Origin: Polaromonas jejuensis NBRC 106434 | GTDB lineage: Bacteria; Pseudomonadota; Gammaproteobacteria; Burkholderiales; Burkholderiaceae_C | NCBI RefSeq assembly: GCF_001598235.1 | Contig: NZ_BCYO01000003.1 | Location: forward strand, 62,001-126,000 | Reading direction: 5' to 3' | Length of the DNA stretch: 64,000 nucleotides | Shown: piece by piece, positions 39,256-49,195 of the stretch | Layout: each line of letters opens with the position of its first letter | Numbering within the stretch: the stretch's first letter is position 1 | Position numbers and translations under genes: made by a program | Notes under the pieces: model-generated | Told to the model about the DNA's origin: nothing | The model's input: only the letters and a program-made list of their open reading frames with translations | Database searches by the model: none

Positions 39256-40860
39256 TCAGCCCTGGCGGTCGGATGCCAGAGGCAGGCGCAGGATGGCACG
39301 CAAGCCGGTGGTTCTTGAGGCCGCGCCCGTGCTGTTGGCAGCGAAGTCTGCAAGCTCGATATCGCCGCCATTGCGCCGGGCATAGGCGCGTGCGATCGCC
39401 AGGCCCAGCCCGGCACCGCCGGCCATTCCCGCCGTCTCTGCCGTCTCTGCCGCATCCGCTGCGTTGCCGCGCCCGAAGCGTTCGAACACCGCCTCGCGTC
39501 GCTCCGGCGCAATGCCCGGGCCGCCGTCGGCCACTTCGGCAAGCGCGACGTCGCCTTCGATGCGCACCGCTACGGTGATGCTGCCGCCGGCAGGCGTATG
39601 GCGAATCGCGTTATGCAGCAGGTTGGCCAGCGCCTCGTGCAGCTCCGCCGCCTGCGCGCGCACCGGGGCGGCCGGCATCCCGGGGTCCGCAGAGTCCGGG
39701 ATGTCCTCGCCGCGGATGTCCATCCAGCCCAGGTCCTGGTTTTTCGCGTGGGCAAGCGGCAGGTACTGCAGGACCACCTCGCGTGCCACCGCATTCAGGT
39801 CGACCCGCGGCGGGGGTTCCGCATCGTCGGCCGCACGGCTGGCGTGCGCCATGGCCAGCAACTGGTCGGTCAGGCGCCGGCTGCGATCGAGTTGGGAGAT
39901 GATGGCGCGCAGGGTCTCGCGCAAGAGTTGCGGGTCCCGCTCGCGCAAGGCGTAACCGGCCTGGGTCATCATGATGGCCAGTGGCGTGCGCAATTGATGC
40001 GACGCGTCGGCCAGGAAGCGGCCCTGTTCGGCCAGCATCTGCCGGTGGTCGGCGATATGGATGTTCACCGCGTCCACCAGCGGCGCCACCTCGTAAGGCA
40101 CACCGCTCGCATCCAGGGGTTGCAGGTCATGCGCGGGCCGCTCGCGCAGCGACGCGCGCAGGCGCTTGAGCGGCCGCAGCGCCCACGCGATGCCCAGCCA
40201 GACCAGCAGCGCCGTCACCGCCAGCATGCGCAGGTCCTGCTGGAGCTCACGGCGCAGCGAGGCCTGCCGTGCGTCGGCACGCCGGTCCGTGCTTTCGGCC
40301 GCCTGCACCTGCAGGCGGTAGCGCCGGCCCGCGGCGCCCCTCAATTCGCGCTGCAGCGTGGCCACCCGTATCGGATAGCCGTGATAGGTGGCCGTGTAGA
40401 AGGCGATATGGCCTCCGTCTGCGCCACCGAAACTGGGCGGTGGTGGGGTCGCCTCGGCGCCCGGAGGCGGAGCCGGCAGGTCGCTCACCCCCATCAGCGT
40501 GCGCTCCGCGGGTGGGGCGGCGGCGCCGGTATCCAGCGGGGCCAGGCCCACGTGCAGGTGTTTGTGGTGCGCCCGGAGCGAGTCGAACATGGCCTGCACC
40601 GCAAAGGGCATCGCCAGGGTGACTTCGCCGTTCGCGTCAATGTGCACGCTGTCGTTCAGAACTGAGAGCGGCTCCAGCAGGGCTTCGTCGTAGGCGCTTT
40701 CGAGGGTGCTGGTGCGCGCGTGGTGGTCGCTCCAGCTGTCGATGGCCAGCATCAGGGCGACGCCGGGCAGAATCAAGGCCAGCAGCTGCGCCCGGATGCC
40801 CAGCCAGCGGCGCCGTCCCGACACCCGGTCAGGCGTCGGGTGCATCGGCCGCATCGGCAT
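39256..40860 (-). CDS. tctE: Sensor histidine kinase TctE, about 534 aa
   Basis: Membrane-bound kinase: first span at RAQLLALILPGVALMLAI, periplasmic part with a Pro-rich PAPPPGAEATPPPPSFG loop, second span at MLAVTALLVWLGIAWAL, then H-box DASHQLRTPLAIM, N-box NLLHNAIRHTPAG and G boxes DGGPGIAP and GAGLGLAIAR. It senses extracytoplasmic tricarboxylates and phosphorylates TctD. The start is uncertain: ATGs at 40860, 40854 and 40845 all overlap tctD. Confidence 0.85.
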   Translation of the reverse strand: MPMRPMHPTPDRVSGRRRWLGIRAQLLALILPGVALMLAIDSWSDHHARTSTLESAYDEALLEPLSVLNDSVHIDANGEVTLAMPFAVQAMFDSLRAHHKHLHVGLAPLDTGAAAPPAERTLMGVSDLPAPPPGAEATPPPPSFGGADGGHIAFYTATYHGYPIRVATLQRELRGAAGRRYRLQVQAAESTDRRADARQASLRRELQQDLRMLAVTALLVWLGIAWALRPLKRLRASLRERPAHDLQPLDASGVPYEVAPLVDAVNIHIADHRQMLAEQGRFLADASHQLRTPLAIMMTQAGYALRERDPQLLRETLRAIISQLDRSRRLTDQLLAMAHASRAADDAEPPPRVDLNAVAREVVLQYLPLAHAKNQDLGWMDIRGEDIPDSADPGMPAAPVRAQAAELHEALANLLHNAIRHTPAGGSITVAVRIEGDVALAEVADGGPGIAPERREAVFERFGRGNAADAAETAETAGMAGGAGLGLAIARAYARRNGGDIELADFAANSTGAASRTTGLRAILRLPLASDRQG

Positions 40861-41530
40861 GCGCGATAGCTTCGAGCATGTAACCCAGGCCGCGCACTGT
40901 GACGACGCGAACGTCGCTGTCCGCCAGCTTGCGCCGCAGGCGGTGCAGCACCAGCTCAATGGCGTCGGGTCCGGCATTGCTGTCGCGCGGGAAAACCTTG
41001 CCATAGAGCTGTGACTTGCCTACCGGGGCGCCAGCGCGCATCAGCAGCGCCGTGAGCGCCGCATGCTCGCGCGGCGTGAGCTGCAGCAGCGTGCCGCCCA
41101 ATGTGAAGGAGTGGCTGTCGTTGTCGTAGGCGAGCGATGCGCATTGCAGCCGCGGATGCCGGCGTCCATGGCTGCGGCGAACCAGTGCCGCGAGCCGGGC
41201 CTCGAGTTCCTCGATGGCGAAGGGCTTGGCCAGGAAGTCGTCGGCGCCCAGGTTGAGCCCGCGCACCCGGTCGGGCAGCGCGCCCTGCGCCGTCAGCACC
41301 AGCACCGGCGTGGGGTCACCCCGGTCGCGCATGGCCGAGAGCACGGTCAGCCCGTGCCTGTCGGGCAAGCCCAGGTCCAGCACCACCGCATCGTATTCGG
41401 TGTCGCCGGCCAGGAAGCCTTCGGCCGTGCCGGCATCGGGGGCGTGATCCGGCACGAAGCCGTTTTGTTTCAACGCGCGCAACAGCCATGAGGCCATGTC
41501 GCGCTCATCTTCCACCAACAAGATACGCAT
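40829..41530 (-). CDS. tctD: Response regulator TctD (OmpR family), 233 aa
   Basis: Receiver domain with EDE at 7-9, phosphorylation site Asp52 in AVVLDLGLPD and Lys102-region LAKPF; then an OmpR-type winged helix (LTPREHAALTALLMRAGAPV, DAIELVLHRLRRKLADSDVR). Partner of TctE; expected to activate the tct transporter genes in response to substrate. First gene of the tctDE pair. Confidence 0.9.
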   Translation of the reverse strand: MRILLVEDERDMASWLLRALKQNGFVPDHAPDAGTAEGFLAGDTEYDAVVLDLGLPDRHGLTVLSAMRDRGDPTPVLVLTAQGALPDRVRGLNLGADDFLAKPFAIEELEARLAALVRRSHGRRHPRLQCASLAYDNDSHSFTLGGTLLQLTPREHAALTALLMRAGAPVGKSQLYGKVFPRDSNAGPDAIELVLHRLRRKLADSDVRVVTVRGLGYMLEAIAHADAADAPDA

Positions 41531-41550
41531 GTAGAAAATCTCCGGAGCGT

Positions 41551-43029
41551 TTATTTCTGGATATCACCCAGGCAGAGGTATTTCATTTCAACGTACTCTT
41601 CCATGCCGTGGCTGGAGCCTTCGCGGCCCAGGCCGGATTGCTTGACGCCGCCAAAAGGCACATGCTCGGTGGCAATCACGCCGGCGTTGATGCCGACCAT
41701 GCCGTATTCCAGCGCTTCGGCCACGCGGTAAATGCGGCCTATGTCGCGGCTGTAGAAGTAGCTGGCCAGGCCAAACTCGGTGTTGTTGGCGGCATCAATG
41801 GCTTCCTGCTCGGCCTTGAAGCGGAACACCGGGGCAAACGGGCCGAAGGTTTCTTCTTTGGCGCACAGCATGTCGCCCGTGGCTTCCGAAATCACCGTGG
41901 GCTCAAAGAACTGGCCTTGCAGCTTGTGGCCACCGACCTGCAGCCTGCCGCCCTTGGCAATGGCATCGGCCACATGGCGCTGCACTTTTTCCACGGCGGC
42001 GTCTTCGATCAGCGGGCCTTGCGCCACGCCGTCTTCAAAGCCGTTGCCGACCTTCAGCAGCTTGACCTTGGCCGCGAATTTGGCCACAAACTGGTCGTAG
42101 ACACCGTCCTGCACATAAATGCGGTTGGCGCAGACGCAGGTCTGGCCGGCGTTGCGGTACTTGCTGGCCATGGCGCCTTCCACGGCCGAGTCGATGTCGG
42201 CATCGTCAAACACGATGAAGGGGGCGTTGCCGCCCAGCTCCAGCGACAGCTTCTTGACCGACGGCGCGCTTTGCGCCATCAGGATGCGGCCGACTTCGGT
42301 GGAGCCGGTGAAGCTGATGTGGCGCACCACGTCGCTGGCGCAGAAGACCTTGCCTACGGCGATCGAGTTGCTGCTGTCGGCGGTCAGCACGTTAAGCACA
42401 CCTGCGGGAATGCCGGCGCGCACCGCCAGCTCGGCAACCGCCAGGGCGGTCAGCGGGGTGAGCTCGGCCGGCTTGATGACCACCGGGCAGCCAGCGGCCA
42501 GGGCCGGCGCCACCTTGCGGGTAATCATGGCCAGCGGGAAATTCCAGGGCGTGATGGCGGCGCACACGCCTATCGGCTGCTTGATGACCATCAGGCGGCG
42601 GTTGTTGTCGAACTGGGCCAGGGTCTCGCCATTGACGCGCTTGGCTTCCTCGGCAAACCACTCGACAAAACTGGCGCCATAGGCCACTTCGCCCTTGGCC
42701 TCGGCAAAAGGTTTGCCCTGTTCGGCCGTCATGATGCGGCCCAGGTCCTCCTGGTTGGCCATCAGCAGCTGGTACCACTTCATCAGGATGGCGTGGCGCT
42801 CCTTGCCGGTCTTGCTGCGCCAGGCGGGCCAGGCGGCGTTGGCCGCGGCAATGGCCGTTTCGGCGTCTTTGGCGCCGAGATTGGCCACATCGGCCAGTTT
42901 GCGGCCGGTGGCGGGGTCGTTCACGTCAAAGCGGGCGGTGCCGGCGACCCATTGGCCGTTGATCAGGGCGTCGGTTTTGAAAAGGCTGGGGTCTTTCAGC
43001 AGCGAAATCGGGGAGGTCTTCATGTCCAT
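41551..43029 (-). CDS. gabD: Succinate-semialdehyde dehydrogenase (NADP+), 492 aa
   Basis: Aldehyde dehydrogenase fold: PWNFPLAM and KPAELTPLTAL (cofactor), FTGSTEVG, catalytic Glu in LELGGNAPFIVF and catalytic Cys in NAGQTCVCANRIYVQ. The Cys-Val-Cys at the active site and the ending GREGSSHGMEEYVEMKYLC are typical of GabD. It converts succinate semialdehyde to succinate in GABA or related breakdown. A role in carboxylate metabolism beside tct is possible. Confidence 0.9.
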   Translation of the reverse strand: MDMKTSPISLLKDPSLFKTDALINGQWVAGTARFDVNDPATGRKLADVANLGAKDAETAIAAANAAWPAWRSKTGKERHAILMKWYQLLMANQEDLGRIMTAEQGKPFAEAKGEVAYGASFVEWFAEEAKRVNGETLAQFDNNRRLMVIKQPIGVCAAITPWNFPLAMITRKVAPALAAGCPVVIKPAELTPLTALAVAELAVRAGIPAGVLNVLTADSSNSIAVGKVFCASDVVRHISFTGSTEVGRILMAQSAPSVKKLSLELGGNAPFIVFDDADIDSAVEGAMASKYRNAGQTCVCANRIYVQDGVYDQFVAKFAAKVKLLKVGNGFEDGVAQGPLIEDAAVEKVQRHVADAIAKGGRLQVGGHKLQGQFFEPTVISEATGDMLCAKEETFGPFAPVFRFKAEQEAIDAANNTEFGLASYFYSRDIGRIYRVAEALEYGMVGINAGVIATEHVPFGGVKQSGLGREGSSHGMEEYVEMKYLCLGDIQK

Positions 43030-43151
43030 GCGGGTCTCTCTTTCTGGGTCTGTCCGGTTTGGCGGATACGGCTGGGCGCCGATGGTAAATGACAGCCTTC
43101 AAGCATAGCGCCTTGGCTTCAAACGTGCTGCCACCTGGTACTGTGCAAACT

Positions 43152-43157
43152 TATAAT
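43152..43157 (+). promoter_or_regulatory. Likely alaS promoter -10 (TATAAT)
   Basis: A consensus TATAAT 124 bp upstream of alaS; no strong -35 at the right distance. The 251-bp gap to gabD otherwise shows no gene. Confidence 0.4.
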
Positions 43158-43280
43158 CGACGATTCGGGCAAATCGGGTCTCTATTCGGGTTCCATAGGC
43201 CTTTTACCCTCTTTTAAAGCACCTCGTGCGGTTTGCGGCACTGACTTGTCAGGGCAACAGTCCGCCTCAACTGGCAAAAC

Positions 43281-45917
43281 ATGAGCAATCCCACCTCCAC
43301 GGTCACCTTCACCGTCGCCGACATCCGCAAGACCTTTCTTGACTTTTTCGCGTCCAAGGGGCACACCGTGGTGCCGTCCAGCTCGCTGGTGCCGGGCAAT
43401 GACCCGACGCTGATGTTCACCAACTCGGGCATGGTCCAGTTCAAGGACGTGTTCCTCGGCACCGACAAGCGCCCCTATGTGCGTGCGGCCTCGGTGCAGG
43501 CCTGCCTGCGCGCCGGCGGCAAGCACAACGACCTGGAAAACGTGGGCTACACCGCGCGCCACCACACCTTTTTCGAGATGCTGGGCAACTGGAGCTTTGG
43601 CGACTACTTCAAGCGCGAGTCGCTGCAGTGGGCCTGGGAACTGCTGACCGAGGTCTACAAGCTGCCGGCCGACAAGCTCTGGGCCACGGTCTACATCGAC
43701 GATGACGAGGCCTACGACATCTGGACAAAGGAAATCGGCCTGCCGCCCGAGCGCGTGGTGCGCATTGGCGACAACAAGGGCGCCAAGTACGCCAGCGACA
43801 ACTTCTGGATGATGGCCGATACCGGCCCCTGCGGCCCGTGCTCTGAAATCTTCTATGACCACGGCCCCGAGATCGCCGGCGGCCCCCCGGGCTCGCCCGA
43901 GCAGGACGGCGACCGCTACATCGAGATCTGGAACAACGTGTTCATGCAGTTCGACATGCAGCCCGACGGCTCGGTCAAGCCGCTGCCCGCCCCCTGCGTG
44001 GACACCGGCATGGGCCTGGAGCGCCTGGCCGCCATCCTGCAGCATGTGCACAGCAACTACGAAATCGATATCTTCGACGCACTGATCAAGGCCGCCGCCC
44101 GCGAAACCGGCGAGCAGGATCTGGGCAACAAGTCGCTGCGCGTGATTGCCGACCACATCCGCGCCACCGCCTTCCTGGTGAGCGACGGCGTGAACCCGTC
44201 CAACGAAGGCCGCGGCTATGTGCAGCGCCGCATCATCCGCCGCGCCATCCGCCACGGCTACAAGCTGGGCAAGAAGACACCTTTCTTCCACAAGCTGGTG
44301 GCCGACCTGGTCAAGCTGATGGGCGACGCCTATCCCAAGCTCAAGACTGACGAGCAGCGCATTACCTCCGTGCTCAAGGCCGAGGAAGAGCGCTTCTTTG
44401 AAACCCTGGAAATCGGCATGCAGATTCTGGACACGGCGCTGGCCGACGGCACCCAGGTGCTGCCGGGCGAGGTCGCCTTCAAGCTGCATGACACCTACGG
44501 CTTCCCGCTGGACCTCTCCGCCGACGTGTGCCGCGAGCGTGGCGTGGGCATTGACGAGGTCGGCTTTGGCGCCGCCATGGACAAGCAGAGGGCCCAGGCC
44601 CGCGCGGCCGGCAAGTTCAAGATGGACCGCGCGCTGGAATACACCGGCAGCGGCAACACCTTTACCGGTTATGAGCATCTTGAAGAGACTGCAAAAATCG
44701 TAGCGCTTTACGCAGACGGTGCGCCGGTTGCAGCGCTGACAGCCGGTCAAAACGGGGTGGTGGTGCTGGACACGACGCCGTTCTACGCTGAAAGCGGCGG
44801 TCAGGTCGGCGACGAGGGCGAACTGGTCAGCGGCTCGGCGCACTTTGCCGTGGGCGACACGCTCAAGATCAAGGCCGATGTCTACGGTCACCATGGCACG
44901 GTGGCGCAGGGCACGCTGAACGTGGGCGACCATGTCAGCGCGCGCGTCAACATGGCCGTGCGCGCCGCCACCATGCGCAACCATTCGGCGACCCACCTCA
45001 TGCACAAGGCGCTGCGCGAAGTGCTGGGCGAGCATGTGCAGCAAAAGGGCAGCCTGGTCAACGCCGAGCGCACCCGTTTCGACTTTGCGCACAACGCACC
45101 GGTCACCGACGCGCAGATCCGCGAGATCGAAGCCCGCGTCAATGCCGAAATCCTGTCCAACCTGGCCACCGACGCCAGCGTGATGGACATGGAGGCCGCC
45201 CAAAAGACCGGCGCCATGATGCTGTTCGGCGAAAAGTACGGCGAAACCGTGCGCGTGCTCAGCATAGGCTCGAGCAAGGAACTCTGCGGCGGCACCCATG
45301 TGGGCCGCACCGGTGACATCGGCCTGTTCAAGATCGTGGCCGAGAGCGGCGTCGCCGCCGGCGTGCGCCGCGTGGAAGCCGTCACGGGCGAAAATGCCCT
45401 GGCTTACCTGCAGTCGCTGGAGTCGGCGGTGCAAGCCGCGGCCGGCTCGCTCAAGGCCAGCCCGTCCGAATTGCAGCAGCGTATCGGCCAGGTGCTGGAG
45501 CAGGTCAAGTTGCTGGAAAAGGAAGTCACGGCCCTCAAAGGCAAGCTGGCCTCCTCGCAAGGTGACGATCTGATGACGCAGGCGGTGGACGTCAAGGGTC
45601 TGAAGGTGCTGGCCGCGCGCCTGGAAGGCGCGGACGCCAAGACGCTGCGCGAGACCATGGACAAGCTCAAGGACAAGCTGAAAACCGCCGTGATCGTGCT
45701 GGCGGCCGTGGACGGCGGCAAGGTGCAGCTCGCCGCGGGCGTGACGCTGGATGCCGTGGGCAAGGTCAAGGCCGGCGAGCTCGTCAACTTTGTGGCCCAG
45801 CAGGTGGGCGGCAAGGGCGGCGGCAAGGCCGACATGGCCATGGCCGGCGGCACCGATGCATCCAACCTGAATAGCGCCCTGAAATCGGTGCAGGCCTGGG
45901 TGGTCGAGCGCGTCTGA
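43281..45917 (+). CDS. alaS: Alanyl-tRNA synthetase, 878 aa
   Basis: Charges tRNA-Ala with alanine. Class II motifs lie in [40 protein letters not shown] and [12 protein letters not shown]. The editing domain has [11 protein letters not shown] and the zinc motif [14 protein letters not shown]-Ala domain at the end with [15 protein letters not shown]. Full length for the family. Confidence 0.98.
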   Translation: MSNPTSTVTFTVADIRKTFLDFFASKGHTVVPSSSLVPGNDPTLMFTNSGMVQFKDVFLGTDKRPYVRAASVQACLRAGGKHNDLENVGYTARHHTFFEMLGNWSFGDYFKRESLQWAWELLTEVYKLPADKLWATVYIDDDEAYDIWTKEIGLPPERVVRIGDNKGAKYASDNFWMMADTGPCGPCSEIFYDHGPEIAGGPPGSPEQDGDRYIEIWNNVFMQFDMQPDGSVKPLPAPCVDTGMGLERLAAILQHVHSNYEIDIFDALIKAAARETGEQDLGNKSLRVIADHIRATAFLVSDGVNPSNEGRGYVQRRIIRRAIRHGYKLGKKTPFFHKLVADLVKLMGDAYPKLKTDEQRITSVLKAEEERFFETLEIGMQILDTALADGTQVLPGEVAFKLHDTYGFPLDLSADVCRERGVGIDEVGFGAAMDKQRAQARAAGKFKMDRALEYTGSGNTFTGYEHLEETAKIVALYADGAPVAALTAGQNGVVVLDTTPFYAESGGQVGDEGELVSGSAHFAVGDTLKIKADVYGHHGTVAQGTLNVGDHVSARVNMAVRAATMRNHSATHLMHKALREVLGEHVQQKGSLVNAERTRFDFAHNAPVTDAQIREIEARVNAEILSNLATDASVMDMEAAQKTGAMMLFGEKYGETVRVLSIGSSKELCGGTHVGRTGDIGLFKIVAESGVAAGVRRVEAVTGENALAYLQSLESAVQAAAGSLKASPSELQQRIGQVLEQVKLLEKEVTALKGKLASSQGDDLMTQAVDVKGLKVLAARLEGADAKTLRETMDKLKDKLKTAVIVLAAVDGGKVQLAAGVTLDAVGKVKAGELVNFVAQQVGGKGGGKADMAMAGGTDASNLNSALKSVQAWVVERV

Positions 45918-45924
45918 GCCGGTG

Positions 45925-45969
45925 GGGCGGGCGGATTGCTATTTAATTGATAGCTTCTTGCGCCCGCCC
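45925..45969. repeat. Dispersed palindromic repeat, copy 4, in a large hairpin
   Basis: GGGCGGGCG (45925-45933) pairs with CGCCCGCCC (45961-45969) and encloses GCTAT-TTAATTG-ATAGC (45938-45954). Lies 8 bp after alaS between convergent genes, where it could stabilise or end transcripts of alaS and egtD. Confidence 0.75.
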
Positions 45970-46013
45970 ACATTGGGCTGGCGGCTGTTTTCATTGGGAA
46001 AATTAGCCTGCCG

Positions 46014-47066
46014 CTAAACCATGGCCAGGAATACCGCAAACTGCCGGGCGGGGTCGGTCCAGTAGCCGGTCCGGGCGAATCCGGCGGCCTTGAGCAATCG
46101 GGTCATGCCCTCAAGCGTGTACTTGTAGGAGTTTTCGGTGTGAATGCGCTCACCGGCGCTGAAGCGGCGCTCGTGGCCGGGCCAGCTCACCGTCAGCGCG
46201 CACCTGGCCTCCAGATGCATTTCGATGCGTGAGTGTGAGGTGTTGAACAAGGCCACATGGCGCCACTGGCGCACATCAAAATCTGACTGCAGCAGTGCAT
46301 TGACGTTCAGCAGCAGGTTTTTGTTGAAGGCGGCGGTCACGCCCAGCGCATCGTCGTAAGCGGCTTCCAGCGTGGCCGTGTCCTTGAGCAGGTCAATGCC
46401 CAGCAGCAGGCCGCGTGCCTTGCCCTGGGTAGGGTCGGCGATGTGCTGCAAAAACTGCAAGGCCTGCTCGGGCTGAAAGTTGCCCAGGCTGGAGCCGGGG
46501 TAGAAAAAAATCCTGTCATGGGCTTGCACCTGGTCGGGCAGCTGCAGGCCCGCAGAAAAGTCCATGCCCAGGGCCACAATCTCGAGCGCAGGAAAACGGT
46601 GTTGCACCTGCTCGGCGGCACCCTTCAGGAAGTCCACCGAAATATCGACCGGCACGTACTGGCGTGGCTGCAAATGGGGAATCAAGGCCATGGCCTTGGC
46701 GCAGTTGCCGGCGCCCAGGTCAATCAAGCACGGGTTTTGGATGCCGATCTCCGCGAGGGTGGCGGCAATCTGCGCATGGGATGCCTCAAAAATGCCGGCC
46801 TCTATGCGGGTGGGGTAGTACTCGTCCAGTACCGTGATGGCGTCAAACAGCCTGGACCCCAGGGCGTTGTAAAAAAATTTGGGCGATACGCTGGCGGCGG
46901 CGGCGCCAAGCCCCGCGGCCAACTCCTGCACGGTGCTGTGCGATGGCCGCGGCAAGGCTTCGCCATGGAGATGGATGAACTGCGGCGAAGCCGGCGGCAG
47001 GGCGCGCGCGAGGCCTGAAATGCGGGGTGGGTGGTCCAAAATCGGCTTTGGCTGCGGTGGTGACAA
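46014..47066 (-). CDS. egtD: L-histidine N-alpha-methyltransferase EgtD, about 350 aa
   Basis: It makes hercynine from histidine with S-adenosylmethionine, the first step of ergothioneine synthesis. Family features are VSPKFFYNALGSRLFDAITV, LDEYYPTRIEAGIF, LIDLGAGNCAKAMAL (SAM site), FYPGSSLGNFQPEQA, and NTSHSRIEMHLEA near the histidine site. The start is uncertain: no in-frame ATG lies near the expected N-terminus, and TTG at 47066 is my choice. A nearby ATG (47070) is in another frame. The partner egtB is 12 kb away. Confidence 0.85.
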   Translation of the reverse strand: MSPPQPKPILDHPPRISGLARALPPASPQFIHLHGEALPRPSHSTVQELAAGLGAAAASVSPKFFYNALGSRLFDAITVLDEYYPTRIEAGIFEASHAQIAATLAEIGIQNPCLIDLGAGNCAKAMALIPHLQPRQYVPVDISVDFLKGAAEQVQHRFPALEIVALGMDFSAGLQLPDQVQAHDRIFFYPGSSLGNFQPEQALQFLQHIADPTQGKARGLLLGIDLLKDTATLEAAYDDALGVTAAFNKNLLLNVNALLQSDFDVRQWRHVALFNTSHSRIEMHLEARCALTVSWPGHERRFSAGERIHTENSYKYTLEGMTRLLKAAGFARTGYWTDPARQFAVFLAMV

Positions 47067-47252
47067 GCATGGATTTAAAAGCCATTTGGGCGCTGCGCGT
47101 GTAGGACTGAAGCGCTTTGAGCCCCGCAGGCGCGCCACAAGACCCTGGCGGCCGGTGGGCGTCCGGGCTTTGTTACGCTTGGCGCCGACGTTGCGCTGCC
47201 GGGCGCCTGCCGTTTTTGTATTACTTGCCAAATCCTCTACCCATTTTTTGCC

Positions 47253-47807
47253 ATGTTTCTCCATCCCGCCAAGTCCTTGTCCCGCCGCCACGTCCTTCAG
47301 GCTGCGCTGGCCGCCGCCAGTTCTGGCGTGTTGCCGCAGGCCGGCGCGCAAGGCTTGACCGGACCGGCCTATGAGGTTTCCAAATGGACGGGGCCGATGT
47401 CGGCTTTTGCGCTGCTGGACACCACGGGCAAGACCTGGCGCCTGGCCGATCTGCGCGGCCGGGCCGTGCTGCTCAATTTCTGGGCCAGCTGGTGCGAGCC
47501 CTGCCGCGCCGAAATGCCCACGCTGCAGCAGGTGGCCGACCTGTACGGCCCCGACAAGCTGCTGGTGCTGGCCATCAACTTCAAGGAGCAGCCCGCCCGC
47601 GCGATCCGGTTTGCCCAAAGTACCGGCGTCACCCTGCCTGTGTTGCTCGACATCAACGGCCAGCAGGCCCGGCAATGGGGCGTGAAGGTGTTCCCCACCA
47701 CCTTGACGCTGGACAGCCACGGCCAGCCGCGCCAGCGCGTGCAGGGCGAGGTCGACTGGACCAGCCCTGCGGCCGAAAAGCTGATTGCCGGCCTGCTCAA
47801 GCCCTGA
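47253..47807 (+). CDS. TlpA-like exported thioredoxin, 184 aa
   Basis: Tat-like signal SRRHVLQAALAAASSG, then a thioredoxin fold with active site WCEPC (Cys81, Cys84) and the cis-Pro in VFPTTLTL. Alkyl hydroperoxide reductase/TlpA type, acting in the periplasm on disulfides. Followed closely by an exported transglutaminase-like protein. Confidence 0.9.
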   Translation: MFLHPAKSLSRRHVLQAALAAASSGVLPQAGAQGLTGPAYEVSKWTGPMSAFALLDTTGKTWRLADLRGRAVLLNFWASWCEPCRAEMPTLQQVADLYGPDKLLVLAINFKEQPARAIRFAQSTGVTLPVLLDINGQQARQWGVKVFPTTLTLDSHGQPRQRVQGEVDWTSPAAEKLIAGLLKP

Positions 47808-47985
47808 ACCAGGATTAGTACTGCCGCCCGGTCCGCCAAATCTGCTCGGCGATAATTGCGGGGTCGCTCACCGTGCCGAAGGCTGTTTCAGCCTCCGGCC
47901 CAGACCGGCCACCACATCTCGGGGCACCTTTACCTGCCCCGATGCCTGTGACCCTCTCACCCATCCTCTCTTCGGAGCCGTCTTC

Positions 47986-49098
47986 ATGACCACCGTACGC
48001 CGTTCCTTCCTCAAAACCACCGCGGCTGCTGCTGTGGCTGCAGCATTGCCATCCTTGAACTTCGCCCAGGTGGCGCCTGACCGCCGCAACTTCGCACCGC
48101 AAAGCGGCGCCTGGCGCACGTTTGAGGTGACCACCCGCGTGGACATCGTCAAGCCCGAGGGCGTGACCCGGGTCTGGTTGCCGATTCCTTCGGTGGACAG
48201 CGACTACCAGCGCTCGCTGGAAAGCGGCTTTTCCAGCAATGGCACGGCCAGGTTCGCGCAGGACGGCCTGGAAGGCGCGAAGATGCTTTGCGTGGAGTTC
48301 GCCGCGAACGAAGCCAGGCCTTACGTCGAGTTGACCAGCCGCGTGCAGACACAAGGCCGCGCGCTGGACTGGTCGCAAAAGAACGCCGCCGCAGAGTCGA
48401 CCGACACGTTGCGTTTTTACACCCGCGCCACCACCCTGATCCCGACCGATGGCATTGTGCGCAAGACCGCGCTGGCAGCCACCCAGGGCGCCAGGACTGA
48501 TGTGGAAAAAGCCCAGAAGCTTTACGACTGGATCGTGGCCAACACCTACCGCGAACCCAAGGTGCGCGGCTGCGGCGAAGGCGACATCAAGACCATGCTG
48601 GAAACCGGCAACCTGGGCGGCAAGTGCGCCGACCTGAATGCGCTGTTCGTCGGCCTGTGCCGCTCCGTGGGCGTGCCGGCACGCGATGTGTACGGCATCC
48701 GCCTGGTGCCTTCGGCCTTTGGCTACAAGGAGCTGTCGGGCAACCCCGCCAGCCTCAAGGGCGCGCAGCACTGCCGCTCCGAGGTCTACCTCAAGGGCTA
48801 TGGCTGGGTGGCCATGGACCCGGCCGACGTGGCCAAGGTCATGCGCCTGGAAACCGCCGACTGGATCAAGAACACCACCAACCCGGTGGTGGCACCCGTG
48901 AACAAGGCGCTGTTTGGCGGCTGGGAAGGCAACTGGATGGCCTACAACACGGCGCACGACGTGGCCTTGCCCAACGCCAAGGGCGAAAAGCTCGGTTTCT
49001 TCATGTACCCCATTGCCGAGAATGCAGCCGGGCGTTTTGACTCCTACGCCCCTGACGACTTCAAGTACCAGATCACGGCCAGGGAAATCAAGGCCTAG
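47986..49098 (+). CDS. Exported transglutaminase-like protein, 370 aa
   Basis: Tat signal VRRSFLKTTAAAAVAAALP. Transglutaminase core with Cys214 in GGKCADLNALF, His262 in AQHCRSEVYL and Asp278 in GWVAMDPADV. Such bacterial proteins are usually peptidases or cross-linkers in the periplasm; the substrate is not known. It may act with the TlpA-like protein encoded upstream. Confidence 0.85.
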   Translation: MTTVRRSFLKTTAAAAVAAALPSLNFAQVAPDRRNFAPQSGAWRTFEVTTRVDIVKPEGVTRVWLPIPSVDSDYQRSLESGFSSNGTARFAQDGLEGAKMLCVEFAANEARPYVELTSRVQTQGRALDWSQKNAAAESTDTLRFYTRATTLIPTDGIVRKTALAATQGARTDVEKAQKLYDWIVANTYREPKVRGCGEGDIKTMLETGNLGGKCADLNALFVGLCRSVGVPARDVYGIRLVPSAFGYKELSGNPASLKGAQHCRSEVYLKGYGWVAMDPADVAKVMRLETADWIKNTTNPVVAPVNKALFGGWEGNWMAYNTAHDVALPNAKGEKLGFFMYPIAENAAGRFDSYAPDDFKYQITAREIKA

Positions 49099-49100
49099 AA

Positions 49101-49176
49101 CTGGCCCCCACGCTTGCCACCGCGTTTGCTGCGCTGCCCCCCCGGTGGGCTAGTTTCCCTTGGGGCGGCCCGGCGG
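49101..49176. repeat. Intergenic repeat family 2, short copy
   Basis: Begins CTGGCCCCCACGCTTGCCA and ends TGGGGCGGCCCGGCGG. A longer copy with the same ends lies at 50087-50246, and a fragment of the start at 51998-52016. Confidence 0.65.
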
Positions 49177-49195
49177 GAAATTGCTTTGCCCATGG

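Noticed and set aside
41488-43092. A 534-codon open frame antisense to gabD
   Set aside because: Shadow frame; gabD has all catalytic motifs.
44690-44730. A further copy of the palindromic repeat inside alaS (TAGCGCTTTACGC region)
   Set aside because: The match is only a few bases and the encoded residues belong to normal AlaS sequence.
43182-45560. A 792-codon open frame antisense to alaS
   Set aside because: A shadow of high GC third positions in alaS, which is complete and conserved.
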